DNA from: Brachypodium distachyon
Lineage: Eukaryota > Streptophyta > Magnoliopsida > Poales > Poaceae
DNA length: 64,000 nucleotides
Direction of reading: 5' to 3'
NCBI RefSeq assembly: GCF_000005505.3
Contig: NC_016133.3
Location: forward strand, 12,772,001-12,836,000
Shown here piece by piece: positions 23,601 through 35,105 of the stretch. The notes beneath the pieces are model-generated. The model worked only from the letters and a program-made list of their open reading frames with translations. It did not search any database and was not told where the DNA came from. The translations under genes and the position numbers were made by a program. The number at the start of each line of letters is the position of its first letter. Within the stretch, counting starts at the first letter, position 1.

Positions 23601-24984
23601 AACTTGTTCAGCTTATTTAAAGTATATACATCATAGAACACACATTAAAATATCCAAGATCGGCAATTGAAAATAATATATCGAAGTTCATGTTTCAACA
23701 AAGTACATAGCTAGAGCAGCAGAGGGCAAAAAGCCTGAAACAATGGTTGATCAATAATGTTGAAGCAAGCCAGTAACATTATGGACAACTTTGGAACATA
23801 ACAAGCATATATGAATGACTCAACACTCAACAGCTACGATGTTTCTCTCTTCTAAACACAAATATTACTACTCCGTACTGAGCAACTGATGTACCAAATA
23901 AAGATGGTTCTTAAAAATAGTTTGGACTTAAAAATGGTACATGGGACTATGGGACTGCATAAGAGATTAGCTCTAAGTTGGTAACCCTTCAACTGTAATC
24001 AAAATAATTATCTCAAGTTTCAGATTTGAAGCAGCGTACATACTTCAGGACCAGTATCTGATACAGAGTACTCCACACCATGGTTTTGATGAGGGAACAT
24101 AATTTGGAGAAATAAATCTGGTACAGAATACCCCACACCATGTGCAGCACCAACAAGTACCAAACATAAGACCGGGCCCAACAGTCAGACAAAAATAGTA
24201 CTTCTCAGTTCTCACAGAAGGGGCAAATAAATACTGATCTACAGGACAGGCATTCTGCACCATGAAGTCTGAACACGCTATTTACCCACCAATGCCTTCA
24301 ATGACTCCCAAAATGGTACTATAAAAGATGCTAAGATAGGTTCCATTTTTTCCACAAATAGATCAAGTCCTCAAACACGGTATGAGCATAGAACGCATCG
24401 AAACGATAATATTAGTATACTGATATTAACAGGCTGTCTTCAGATAATTGGTAATGAGCCCTTCCAGAAAGTTGTGTCAGCTAAAAAACAAAAATGGGTA
24501 TAGTACCATTGCTGGCCACCATGATTTGATTAAAACCCTCCATCCGGCAGGAGTTGGTTAGCATATTATAATCGGTGCACCAGGTGAAGCCAACAACAAG
24601 AGGTTTGGCCATGGATGCATGGCAGCTTCTAGCACAATGGCCCCTATTCAATTATTTCCCACTTTTTCAGACGAACATATATATGACACCTTTCCTATTC
24701 TGAACAATCTCAGAGAGAAATACTCCAATAACTAAAATCGTAATTATAACAGAAAATAAATACAGTCATCAAACCTTGCACAAAATTAGAAGGTGGACCA
24801 AATTTTAGATCTTAAAACTGCCATTGCTAGGACGAGAATTGCGTAATTCTACAGGTTAAACCTGGCAGAGCAACATGTAGTGGGGGGAGAGAAGAAAAAA
24901 AGAGGCAGAGAGAAGCTGTTCGTACCATTCTTGGCCCTGCTTCCTGAACACATCAGCTCTTGATCCCAGCTTCAGACAGGCCAT
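20639..24984 (-). CDS. NPH3/RPT2-family BTB protein, 641 aa
   Basis: Four exons: 24984-24926, 23313-23244, 23029-21803, 21208-20639; phases close. The start is [13 protein letters not shown], typical of the At1g30440-like subgroup. A BTB fold ([30 protein letters not shown], then the [16 protein letters not shown] segment) covers about residues 20-130. The NPH3 domain runs from [16 protein letters not shown] (about 214) to [25 protein letters not shown] (about 475-505), and a coiled coil ([23 protein letters not shown]) follows. Such proteins are CUL3 substrate adaptors, often acting with phototropins or AGC kinases at the plasma membrane. The exact target is unknown. Intron 1 is 1.6 kb and contains a short local duplication. 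The C-terminus is basic and serine-poor, ending LSIDA. Confidence 0.93.
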
Positions 24985-27091
24985 GTTAGAAGAGCGCCCA
25001 AGTTCCAACAGGGCACCACACTACATCAACGAGGCAGCCGGTTCCTTGGGATCAAAGGCAGAGAGATTCCAGCTTTCCACGCGCCGGCCCCAAGAAGAAC
25101 CAAACCCCTCGAGAAAAATAACCAAAAGGGAAAGAACGAAGAAGAAAAGGAAAGGAAACAGCACTTTCCCCACAAACAGGAACACGAAAACCTTCAATCT
25201 AGCCTAAGAGAATCAATCCGCGGAGAACACGGGGCAGAGCATCATCGATCGATCAGACGACGATGCGGAAGACGAACAGCGTCCAGATTACACGGAGCGC
25301 CCACACGAGGTTGCACATCTACACCAGGCCGCTAATCCAGGAAAAGGAGAAAAAAGAAGGGACCTTTGGGAAGAAGATTGGAGAGGACTATGGTACCTAC
25401 TAAACCCACCAAATCACGGACCCCTCGAAATCAAATCGCCCCAAGAACACTTCGCGTCAATCCGCGGAAAACACAGCAGGATGGAGGGAGAACCAGTCGC
25501 GGAGGAAGAGAGCGCTGCTGCCGCCGGAGGAGGGGGAGGTGGGGGGGAGACAGGGGAGGGTTTGTTTATGGAGGCATAGGCAGGGGTTGGGGGGGCTGGG
25601 ACTAGGAGGAGGAATGTTGTGGCAGGAGCAGGGCAAGGGGATCCAAGAACATTCTTCTCCTTTGGCTCACAGTGGTGGTACTGATGCAGTGTGGATGTAT
25701 CTGGTGGGCTTCACATCACAGTTTCCTATGGAGAAAAAGGACAATGGAATGGAAGGAGATGGATGAGGAGGAGGAAGAAGGTCAGGCAGGTCTGGTTGTG
25801 GGCCCAGGGCCAGCAGGCCCAAATCCACTTTGGCTCGATCCTCCTTTGGACCTTCCACCTCCTCTGTGCTGATTTTTGTTCTCTGCCTCTCTAGCCTGTA
25901 CTAAGCCCATGAACAGTCAGGCCTCAACAAAAGAATACTTAAAGTATACGATTAAAGTGTACAAGGATCTGAAGAACTACACAAGTAAATTGTGATACTA
26001 TGTGCTTGTAAAATTTCTTGGAGAAAAGAGAACCTCTTTTCCTTAGCTATGGAAAACAGTTTTTCAATGCTTACGAAAGTGAGTTTTGAGCACTTAAACT
26101 TGTTTTTACATATGTCGCAGATACGGTCCTATTAGAATAAATTTTACATGTGTATTTTGTCAGGGGGAAAGTCTCCGTGTTATATAAAAAATAATTACAC
26201 ATGAGCAACAAATTTCAGTTTCTTGAGAACATACCAGCAAAACAAAGAAAATACTCTCCCCGTCCCATACTAAGTGACAAAATATTACATGTATCTAGAC
26301 ACTCTTTGGGTATAGATACATCCATATTTCGACAAAAGGTGCGTTCTTTTCGGCTTCTAGAACCGGTTTCTCTTAGAAACTGCTCTCACATAGCTTCCTA
26401 GAGAACCGTATCTCAGATTTAATTAGGCATTCAAATTAGTTTAGACCAAACTAACTTAATAGCATAATAAAATTTAGGTGGCGGCTTCTCTAAAAAGTTG
26501 AGGAATGACAGTTGCCCAAATTTGAGTCACTTGATATAACACGGAGAAAACAAGAATCACGCCATTAAAAAAATTTTGGAAGGTTCTAGAAAATCCACCA
26601 TCTCGGTCTACCCTTCTCTTTCCCATCATTCTTTGTCACCCTCAATAGCACGACACATAAGATATTCTGATTTTCCTGATTACTTACATTTCATCTCTAA
26701 AATACAAGTTTATGTGGCACCACAGCTCTTTTTCATACCTTTTACCGGGAAGGATTAATTCCTGCAGATAAAACGGGAACCAAATTGGTAGGCCCATGTT
26801 TTCCAAACAAGAAACAAGAAACGAATTTGATCTTTTGCCCCTAGCCAGTGATGTGCACTCGGCTGTACTTGCGACTGAACATTTGAACCAACCAGGTTTC
26901 GCCTCCTCGGACGCAGGCCCACCTGCACGCAACACGTGTCCTCCCCCCTTATCACCTCCCCCAAACAAACCTTCAAGAAAGTCCAGCAATTTTTGGCGCC
27001 AACCCTCTCCTCTCGTTCCTTCCTTCCCTTCCCCTGCTTCTGCAGATCTTGGCCTTCACGAGGCTGCCAGGAGTGGGAAGAGTTCACGACC
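24985..27091. other. Divergent spacer between NPH3-like gene and NCS1 transporter
   Basis: It carries the 5' UTR and promoter of the minus-strand NPH3-like gene (purine-rich on the plus strand at 25040-25640, so CT-rich in that transcript) and the promoter of the plus-strand transporter. A nested MITE is at 26257-26550. No additional gene is supported. Confidence 0.6.
26257..26550. mobile_element. Stowaway-type MITE split by a second insertion
   Basis: The left part (CTCCCCGTCCCATACTAAGTGAC...ATTACATGTATCTAGACAC...ATCCATATTTCGAC, to about 26335) is one half of a Stowaway element. The right part (AAATTTGAGTCACTTGATATAACACGGAGA, about 26517-26546) is its other end. In intact copies these halves are only a few bases apart. 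The 180 bp between them (GTGCGTTCTTTTCGGCTTCTAGAA ... GGTGGCGGCTTCTCTAAAAAG) look like an unrelated short transposon. Confidence 0.55.
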
Positions 27092-28780
27092 ATGGCCGCC
27101 TGCGCGTCCATGGCCGTGTCCCGAGCTCTGATCACCACGCGGTGCCGCCGTCCCGGCGGCATGCATCTGCAGCCGCGGATGCCACTCATTGCCGGCCCCG
27201 GACCAGCAGCAGCGCCTCTGCTTCTTCTCCCGACCATGGCGTCGGCAAGGACGAGGAGGAGAAAAATCATGCCGGATTGTCCCAGGCTGGGCGGCGGCGG
27301 GGACGACCTGGCGCCGACGCCGGCGTCGGAGCGGACGATGACGGCCCTCGACCTTGCCACCCTCTGGGTGGGGCTCGTGGTGGGCGTGCCGGCATACTAC
27401 CTCGCCGGCAGCCTCGTCGACCTCGGCATGTCCGCAGCCCAGGGCGTGGCCACGGTCGCCCTGGCCAACCTCATCGTCCTCGCCACGCTCGTCCTCGCCG
27501 CCGCCCCGGCTGCCACACACGGGCTCCCCTTCCCGGTCCTGGCCCGCGCCGCGTTCGGCATCCGCGGCGCGCACGTGCCGGCCGCGGCGCGCGCGCTCGT
27601 CGGCTGCGGCTGGTTCGGGATCGAGTCCTGGATCGGCGGCCGCGCCATCTTCCTCCTCCTCCCGGACTCCGCCATAACCTCCCTCCCGCCGGCCATGGTC
27701 GCCCCGGCGCACCCGGCGCTGCTCGGCGCCGCGTCGCCGGTGGAGCTGGCCTGCCTGCTTGCCTTCACGGCGTTGCAGCTGGCCGTGCTCTCGAGCGGCA
27801 TGGCCGGGATCCGGAACCTCGAGAGGTACTCCGCCCCTGTCCTCGTCTTCCTCACGGCCGCGCTCCTCGCCTGGGCCTTCTTCTCCTCTTCCAGCTCCGG
27901 CGGGGTGAACTTCTGGGCCGTGCTGTCGCAGCCCTCCAGGCTAGCGGGCCCGGACCTCTGGGCCGTCTTCTTCCCGGCGCTCACGGCCAACATCAGCTTC
28001 TGGTCCACGGTGTCCATCAGCATCGCGGACTTCGCCCGCTACGCGCGCAGCCAGGCTGACCAGGTGCTGGGCCAGGCCGGGCTGCCGGTGTTCATGGGCC
28101 TCTTCACGCTCGCGGGCCTCCTCATCACCTCCTCCACCCAGCCCATCTTCGGCCGCGTCGTCTCCGACCCCATCGACCTCCTCTCCCAGATCTCCATTCG
28201 CTCCCCATGGCCCGCCGCCACCAAGCTCGCCTCCATCGCCGGCGTCAGCCTCGCGATAATCACCACCAACGTCGCCGCCAACGTGGTCGCGCCGGCCAAC
28301 ACGCTCGTCTCCCTCTTCCCGGGCGCCTTCACCTTCACCACGGCCGCGCTGGCGACCGCCCTGCTCGGCGTGGCGTTGCAGCCATGGCGGCTGCTGGGAT
28401 CCAGCGAGAGCTTCGTCTTCACCTGGCTTCTCGGCAACGCGGCGCTCATGGGGCCCATCGCCGGCGTCTCGCTCGCCGACCACTACCTCGTGCGCCGCAC
28501 CCGGCTCGACGTCGCGGCGCTCTACTCGGAGGAGGCCGGCGGGGAGTACTACTTCCAGGGAGGGTTCAATGTCACCGCCATGGTGGCCATGGCGGCCGGG
28601 TTCGCCGCCGTCGTGCCGGGGTTCTTGCATAACGTCGGCGTGCTGGCCAGCGTGCCCAGGGCGTTTGTTGTGGCGTATAACAACGCCTGGTTCGTCAGCT
28701 TCTTCGTCGCCGGCGGATTCTACTGCCTGCTGCGGGGATCGGAGCAGAGCTTAGTTGCCTGCTCTGCTGCTGCTGCTTGA
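27092..28780 (+). CDS. PLUTO: Plastid nucleobase transporter, NCS1 family (PLUTO-like), 562 aa
   Basis: Single exon. The ATG at 27092 opens the product MAACASMAVSRALITTRCRR, an Arg/Ala/Ser-rich acid-poor leader of about 65 residues that fits a chloroplast transit peptide. The mature part begins near LAPTPASERTMTALDLATLW, the NCS1 N-terminal signature, and has about 12 membrane spans. Family hallmarks include FPVLARAAFGIRGAHVPAAARALVGCGWFGIESWIGG (helices 2-3) and NISFWSTVSISIADFARYAR, then SSTQPIFGRVVSDPIDLL. The closest known relative is Arabidopsis PLUTO, which imports uracil, adenine and guanine. Third positions are almost all G or C, as in many grass genes, so antisense frames stay open; they are not genes. 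Confidence 0.93.
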   Translation: MAACASMAVSRALITTRCRRPGGMHLQPRMPLIAGPGPAAAPLLLLPTMASARTRRRKIMPDCPRLGGGGDDLAPTPASERTMTALDLATLWVGLVVGVPAYYLAGSLVDLGMSAAQGVATVALANLIVLATLVLAAAPAATHGLPFPVLARAAFGIRGAHVPAAARALVGCGWFGIESWIGGRAIFLLLPDSAITSLPPAMVAPAHPALLGAASPVELACLLAFTALQLAVLSSGMAGIRNLERYSAPVLVFLTAALLAWAFFSSSSSGGVNFWAVLSQPSRLAGPDLWAVFFPALTANISFWSTVSISIADFARYARSQADQVLGQAGLPVFMGLFTLAGLLITSSTQPIFGRVVSDPIDLLSQISIRSPWPAATKLASIAGVSLAIITTNVAANVVAPANTLVSLFPGAFTFTTAALATALLGVALQPWRLLGSSESFVFTWLLGNAALMGPIAGVSLADHYLVRRTRLDVAALYSEEAGGEYYFQGGFNVTAMVAMAAGFAAVVPGFLHNVGVLASVPRAFVVAYNNAWFVSFFVAGGFYCLLRGSEQSLVACSAAAA

Positions 28781-29395
28781 TTGATTCTAGACTCTAAAAC
28801 TGGGTTTCAGAATGACACCGCATACATACAGTAAGTTATTTATTTATTTTACTAACAAAAGATGAATAAGTAAATGAACAAGACACGGTGATGTTCCATA
28901 CTGCTTTGTAAAGGAGTAAAGGAGAAAAATCAGTCACAGATTTGCATAGAGTTGTGTATATGCATATTCTTTTTCCCAATCGATGAATATCCTATTGGCA
29001 GCAAGTCGAATGTATATCCAGGTTCAGTGCAGAAATTTGAAATGTGATGGTATCTAATTTTCTTTTCGTGTGTTTGTGTGATTTTTTTTTTGTCCAAAGG
29101 TAGATTATACCTTGGCCATGTACTGTATATATTTTACCACCATCTCTGGTAAAACGAGGACCAAATAATATCTTTGTAATATTTCGAAGCTAGCAAACCC
29201 AGTACGGAGTGATAGCTTATGGAGTAGAGTTTTTCTTTTCTTCATCTAAGAAAACTCGACAGGCCATGAAGCTCATGCATTTCACACACAAAAATAGACT
29301 ACCCGTCTATAAGAAAAACCGGATCCAAAACAACATACATTCCTGCATATGGATTGATCTGGAGTCTGGGCAACTACACTATTTCTATTTTGTTA

Positions 29396-29508
29396 CTCCC
29401 TCACGTTCATATTATTTGTCTCAAATTTGTCTGAATGTGAACGTATTTATGTTTAAAAAACGTCTAAATACATGTAATATTTCGACAATTAATATGGATC
29501 AGAGGGAG
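29396..29508. mobile_element. Stowaway MITE (113 bp)
   Basis: It begins CTCCCTCACGTTCATATTATTTGTC and ends GACAATTAATATGGATCAGAGGGAG, flanked by TA (29394-29395, 29509-29510). Confidence 0.87.
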
Positions 29509-30115
29509 TAACATAAATAGAAGTGATTTCAGTGCAACTAAGCTACTTCCTGTATTGTGCAAATAAATACAAGTACTACTGTACATAAAAATGATTTCAA
29601 TATAACTAAACTATTTCTACTTTGTTAACATAAATAGAGAGTGACTTGTGTATGCTCGACGGCTTCCTGCATTGTGCAAATTAATACTCAAGTGATTTCA
29701 ATACAACTATAAATTATTTCCGCTCAGCTGGCAATCCGACATGGCCGAAGCTCGAACCGGACCAGACCAGCTGGCCGGCCGGCCGGCCCGGGCCGAAGCC
29801 GGAAGAACCGAGGCGAACAAAAAGACAAGTCCACATCACGGGCGGCCGGGTTCCGTTGCAGGCAGCCACGACGGCCTCTCCTCCTCCATTTCCCCCGACC
29901 TCCCCGCACGCACGAGCGCGCGCGCATCTCCCCTCCGATCCCACGCCCCAGCGCGCGCGCGCGAGCGAGCGCGTGAGCCAGATCCGCACCCGCCGCTCGC
30001 TCGCTCGCCGGCGGCCGGCCAGGCGCCTGCCCTTGCGGCGTGGCCGCGGACAGACAGCGAGATCGTCGTCGTCGTTGTCAGCGGCGGCGGAGGGGTCGAC
30101 AGCGTGAGCGCGAAG

Positions 30116-30140
30116 GGGGGTTGGTTGGTTGGTTGGTTGG
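30116..30140 (+). repeat. (TTGG)n microsatellite in the GALT 5' leader
   Basis: Five TTGG units bounded by G-runs lie about 35 bp before the start codon of the galactosyltransferase gene. Confidence 0.8.
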
Positions 30141-30174
30141 GGGCAAACGGGCGGGCGGCCACTGAGGGGGGGCA

Positions 30175-33100
30175 ATGGCGCGGCGGTGGAGGCCGTCGCA
30201 CCTGGTGTTCGTGGCGGGGGCGGCGTACCTCATCCTCATCTCCCTCAAGTTCCGCCGCGTGCTCGACCTGGCCACCGCCGACCTCGCCGCCGCCGGCGAC
30301 CCCGCTTTCTCCTCCCCGTCCTCCTCCGACCACTTCCCTCCCCTCCTCCTCCCCGGAAGCTTCTCCTCCTCCTCTTCCCCCACCAACGCCACCCTCTTCC
30401 ATGTCCAGCCCTTCTGGCACCGCTACGACCGCGTCTCCCTCCCCGACATCGCCGCCCGCAACCGGTCCGCGCTCGACCGCATGGCCGACGACGCCTGGTC
30501 GCTCGGCCTCACCGCCTGGGAGGACGCCGCGGCGTTCGCCGGGGACCCCTGGGAGCTCGCCGCGGCCGGCTCCGCTGCCTCGTCCACCGACAAGTGCCCC
30601 TCCGCCGTCTCCGTGCGCGCGCGCGGGAGGGTCGTCTTCCTGCCCTGCGGCCTCGCCGCCGGCTCCTCCGTCACCGTCGTCGGCACCCCCAGGCCCGCGC
30701 ACAAGGAGTACGTGCCGCAGCTCGCCAGGATGCGCCAGGGGGACGGCACCGTGCTCGTCTCCCAGTTCATGGTCGAGCTACAGGGCCTGCGCGCTGCGGA
30801 TGGCGAGGACCCGCCCAGGATACTGCACCTCAACCCCAGGCTCAGGGGGGACTGGAGCCAGCGCCCCATCATCGAGCACAATACCTGCTACCGGATGCAG
30901 TGGGGCGGCGCTCAGCGCTGTGACGGCCTACCTCCTGAGGACAATGAGGATAAGGGTATGTCGTGCTATTCTGCTTCAGTCCTAGCTTGGACCTTAAAAT
31001 GTTCTTTCTAGTAATGTGGTTATGGTACTGGCATCCTTGCTAGTACTTGCTAGTAGAGATAAGGGGCGACAAATCAGTTGTATTGCCATTTTTCTATTTA
31101 GGACTTACTAGTTAATGCAGGGAAAGGCTGCGTACAAAAGACCCAAAGTGGTCGGACCCTTCCCCGGACCCTGCGCAAGCGGGAGCTACATGCACCGGGC
31201 TGCCCTTTTTTTTAGGACTTACTAGTTAATCACTATAGCTGCTATCCATGATGACTATTGTTTATTCGATATTAAAACTGCTTCTAAGCGCGTGAAGATT
31301 TTCTTGCCACAAATTCTGGGGACTTAATAATTTTGATGCTATTGCCCTTTTGCTATGGTAGATTCTTATTTGACATATAGATCAGATGAAGATGTCAGAT
31401 ACTCAGATCATTAATGTTGTTTACTGTTTAGTGTGTGTATCTTCTGAATGAAATCCGTTTCAACTAGTTATATTAATATCTACACTTCCATATGTACATA
31501 CCATTTCTATGACTGTTCATCAGTACCTTGATATGTACCATGTGTAATTGCATGCCATAATAATATGGAATTATGAATAGCTCTATGGACAATTTCTTGA
31601 ATTTTTCATATGATTTTTCCTTCGTGGGGGATTTTCACCTTTTCACAAGTTATATTCTTATTGACTAACATCTGAAGTAATATGAAAAAGTTTATTTGAT
31701 TTTCTAGTTTTTCTTAAATAGTCATTTTTAGCATCCACTTTGTATTGCAAAACAAAAACACAAGTACACAACATGCTAGTTCTATGATAACACTGTCGTT
31801 TTATCCCCAGGCTAGCATATTTGGCTAAACCCTACAATTTCGTATTTTTGGACAGTCGATGGGTTCACCAAATGTGAGAAATGGATACGTGATGATATTG
31901 TTGACACAAAGGAGTCCAAGACCACTTCATGGCTAAAGAGGTTCATAGGGCGTGCGAAGAAACCAGCAATGACATGGCCATTCCCTTTTGTAGAAGATCG
32001 ATTATTTGTTCTTACTATACAAGCTGGAGTTGAAGGTTTCCATATATATGTTGGCGGTCGACATGTGACATCTTTCCCTTATCGGCCAGTATGTTCTTTA
32101 GACATGTTCTTGCTGCTGTCTTTTTTGTTATGATATATAGAAGAAACACTAATGGGTAAAGGTGATCATTGCCAGGGGTTTACTCTTGAAGAAGCAACAG
32201 GATTATATGTTAAGGGCGACGTCAATGTACATTCAGTTTATGCCACTGCTCTTCCTATGTCTCATCCCAGTTTTTCACTTCAGCAAGTCCTTGAGATGTC
32301 AGAGAAATGGAGGTCCCAACCACTGCCAAAAGATCCAGTTTACCTTTTTATCGGAATACTCTCGGCATCAAATCATTTTGCTGAGCGCATGGCTGTGAGA
32401 AAAACTTGGATGCAAACTTCAGAAATTAGGTCTTCTAAAGTAGTAGCACGATTCTTTGTTGCACTGGTAAGCAAATTATGCGTCCAAAATAAACGGTATT
32501 TTCTTTGAAATATCTTTGTCGCTAGTTTGTGCAATGCATCTTTAGATTTCTTATTGGTGTTGTAAATTTGAATGTATGATCAGTCTGTGGATCGGAATAA
32601 TGGAAGTACTCAGTACAAGATAGAGGTTGTAAAATGTGGGCCACATATTTGATACACATGCACAAACAGAAAATGTTCTCTTTTCTTGCATGCGTTGGAT
32701 TTTGCTGGCTATCTACTGTTCATCTTCATGCTTGTGGTGCTATTATCTTGAATTATTTGATGTAGTGCTATTATATTGAATTATTTGATATATCTTACTA
32801 GTCTTATAATTTATGCACGCTCTTACATACTGTATCACAGTAAAAATCGTTATTAGCAGTTCAGCACTGATCATCCACTTACAAACTTGTTAAACACATG
32901 TACTCTAGTGATGGGAGATTTCAGTATAGCATCTCATGATGAAAGAAAAAAAAAGAATGTCTGCCATAATGTTACTCTTCACAAACTGTGGTTGCAGAAT
33001 TCAAGGAAAGAGGTCAATGTAATGCTGAAGAAAGAAGCAGAATACTTTGGAGATATTGTCATTTTGCCATTTATAGATCGTTATGAACTGGTAGTTCTTA

Positions 33101-34188
33101 AGACAATTGCTATTTGCGAGTATGGGGTGAGACACTCTTGCTATCATCATCTTCTGTTGACTTCTGCAGCAGTTACAGCGGTACTAGTCACTGCATGCAC
33201 AGTGTGAACTAAATAATGAATCTTACATCTGTTTATCATATCACCTTGCAGGTCCAAAACTTGACAGCTACCCATATCATGAAATGCGATGATGATACAT
33301 TTGTGAGGGTAGATGTGGTTCTTAGACATATCAGGGCGTACTCCTTTGGCAAACCATTATATATGGGGAACCTTAACCTCTTGCATAGACCACTGAGAAC
33401 CGGGAAATGGGCAGTTACAGAGGAGGTACTATCGTTTTAAAGAAGCAATATTCTCGAGTTAATCAGTTGGTTATTCAGAGTTCATTTATCATTTTAGAGG
33501 TCATGCAACCCCGTGAAATTAGTCTTTATCATACTGCATGTCTGAATCTTTTTTTTTTGTCTAGCCAAGAAAGTTAATCTCACAAATTTGTGAGCTGAGT
33601 TTTAATGCCTTCTTAAAGGTTGAGTGAACGACCTTATGTGGTAGTTGAGCCCTAGGAAATGCCTGTTCTTTCCATACGCCCACCATGAACTTGTATATTT
33701 GTTTGTAAAAGTGGCAGCCCTTTCTGTGTTGCATGTGTCACTATCTTCATTGCGCTCTGTGATATCCACTCTCAATAAATGTAGGAATGGCCTGAAGATA
33801 TCTATCCACCTTATGCAAATGGACCAGGTTATGTAATTTCTGGTGGCATAGCAAAATTTGTCGTGTCTCAGCATGCCAATCAGAGTTTAAGGGTGAGCCT
33901 CCATCTATGTACCCTACTGCCTTTTGATAATTTGTGTCATGTTTGTACCAAATCACTCTCCTTTTTGGCTATTCCTTGCAGCTATTCAAGATGGAGGATG
34001 TAAGTATGGGGCTATGGGTTGAAAAATACAATTCCACAACGCCTGTCCGGTACTCTCACAGCTGGAAGTTCTGTCAGTACGGCTGTCTCGAGAACTACTA
34101 CACGGCGCATTACCAGTCGCCAAGGCAAATGCTGTGCTTGTGGGACAAGTTGGTCCGGGGCCGACCATCTTGCTGCAACTACAGATAG
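30175..34188 (+). CDS. GT31 beta-galactosyltransferase with galectin domain (Hyp O-GALT type), 640 aa
   Basis: Seven exons: 30175-30955, 31856-32088, 32176-32466, 32998-33126, 33252-33425, 33785-33892, 33982-34188; phases close. A type II Golgi enzyme: short basic N-terminus MARRWRPSH, signal anchor [18 protein letters not shown] galectin-like domain covers about 165-355 ([29 protein letters not shown]). The GT31 domain lies at about 400-600, with [24 protein letters not shown], the metal-binding DDD at 491-493 ([10 protein letters not shown]) and the EDV motif at 577-579. This architecture belongs to the arabinogalactan-protein hydroxyproline galactosyltransferases (GALT2-6 group); the exact paralogue is not assigned. 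Intron 1 has a SINE. The first exon is very GC-rich, later ones are not. Confidence 0.93.
31117..31213 (+). mobile_element. SINE resembling the Au family, 5'-truncated, with target-site duplication
   Basis: GGGAAAGGCTGCGTAC, the CGGACCC...GCGCAAGCGGGAGC block and the end GCACCGGGCTGCCC followed by T8 are characteristic of the 3' part of the plant Au SINE, as I recall it. The element is bounded by a perfect direct repeat (17 bp, AGGACTTACTAGTTAAT, at 31100-31116 and 31214-31230; up to 20 bp if the preceding TTT is counted). It lies in intron 1 of the galactosyltransferase gene in the sense orientation. Confidence 0.85.
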
Positions 34189-35105
34189 CGGCGGCAAATG
34201 TACTGTTCACCCATCATCAGCATTCCTCCTATCTCAGCCAGTGAGTTTGGCTGGCTGGTGTTCTCCTTTTTTACATGAATCACCCAAGGATAGCTTAGAG
34301 GCTGCTGCTGCTCCCTTGGCTCAGTTGAGCTTACATATTGCTGTGAGGTTGAAGCTTGAAGATTTAGGTAGGAAGCTACAACCCTCTGGTTCCACATATT
34401 TGCCTGATTTGTGTTTGTTGTCTCCGATAGTGTTGACGCCCTTGTTCTTGTAATTGATCCCCAATTTTGATGTAGAAGATCTGATCAAAATATTCAGATG
34501 TATGCCTGTTCTGTTCTTATGGTAGACAAAATGACCGCATGTTCTTTGTCTCCTCGTGTGATACTAAAAATCATCACATTTTTTTCTTTTCTTTTGATAT
34601 ATTCTCACAGTTCTGATTGATGGTTACTTTCTTCCCCTCACATGATGGTCATGGCTTACAATGAGATCAGAGTCTGGAAGCCTGGAATCACCAATATTCC
34701 TGCATCTGGTGAAATAATACACACATTAAGAAACTGTGCTATGTGTGCGAGACAATGTGTAGAATAACCATCAGAAAAGTTAATCATACATATTTGCACC
34801 AATGTTTGAGATCTTGTTGCCCTACAAGTTGTGGCTCCAAATTTGTTGAGTCACCATGGCATGTTTGGTTGCTTAATTGCTTTACATAACTTGCTTTACG
34901 AGTTTAGTGGAACAAATTGATCGCCATTGTCAAAAGAGCGGTTATGAAATGGATCTGTGAAGAATGTGGTAAGATTTTATTTTTTTAAATGGCCGTAATG
35001 TCTGCCTGATGTTTGGCAAATTTTGACATAAATAAGTGAAGAAAAAACCCAAACAAATGTACTCCGCTCCGGTCTCGGTCGGAGCTAAGTGCTCATGCTC
35101 TGACA
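34189..35105. other. GALT 3' UTR and PPR gene promoter
   Basis: No additional gene. The left part is the likely 3' UTR (T-rich, AATTGATCCCC...). The PPR gene begins 918 bp after the GALT stop codon, on the same strand. Confidence 0.55.

Larger units (their letters stand above)
28781..30174. other. Intergenic region with GALT promoter and 5' UTR
   Basis: The 3' UTR of the transporter, a Stowaway MITE (29396-29508), then a GC-rich stretch from 29740 with GGCCGGCCGGCC and CGCGCGCG runs that is likely the promoter and 5' UTR of the galactosyltransferase. No other gene. Confidence 0.6.

Noticed and set aside
27049..28632. Long frames on other strands and frames over the nucleobase transporter
   Set aside because: Antisense and shifted frames stay open because third positions of the real gene are nearly all G or C.
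29714..30702. Long frames around the start of the galactosyltransferase gene
   Set aside because: Same GC-bias effect; the real frame begins at 30175 and has the membrane anchor and galectin domain.
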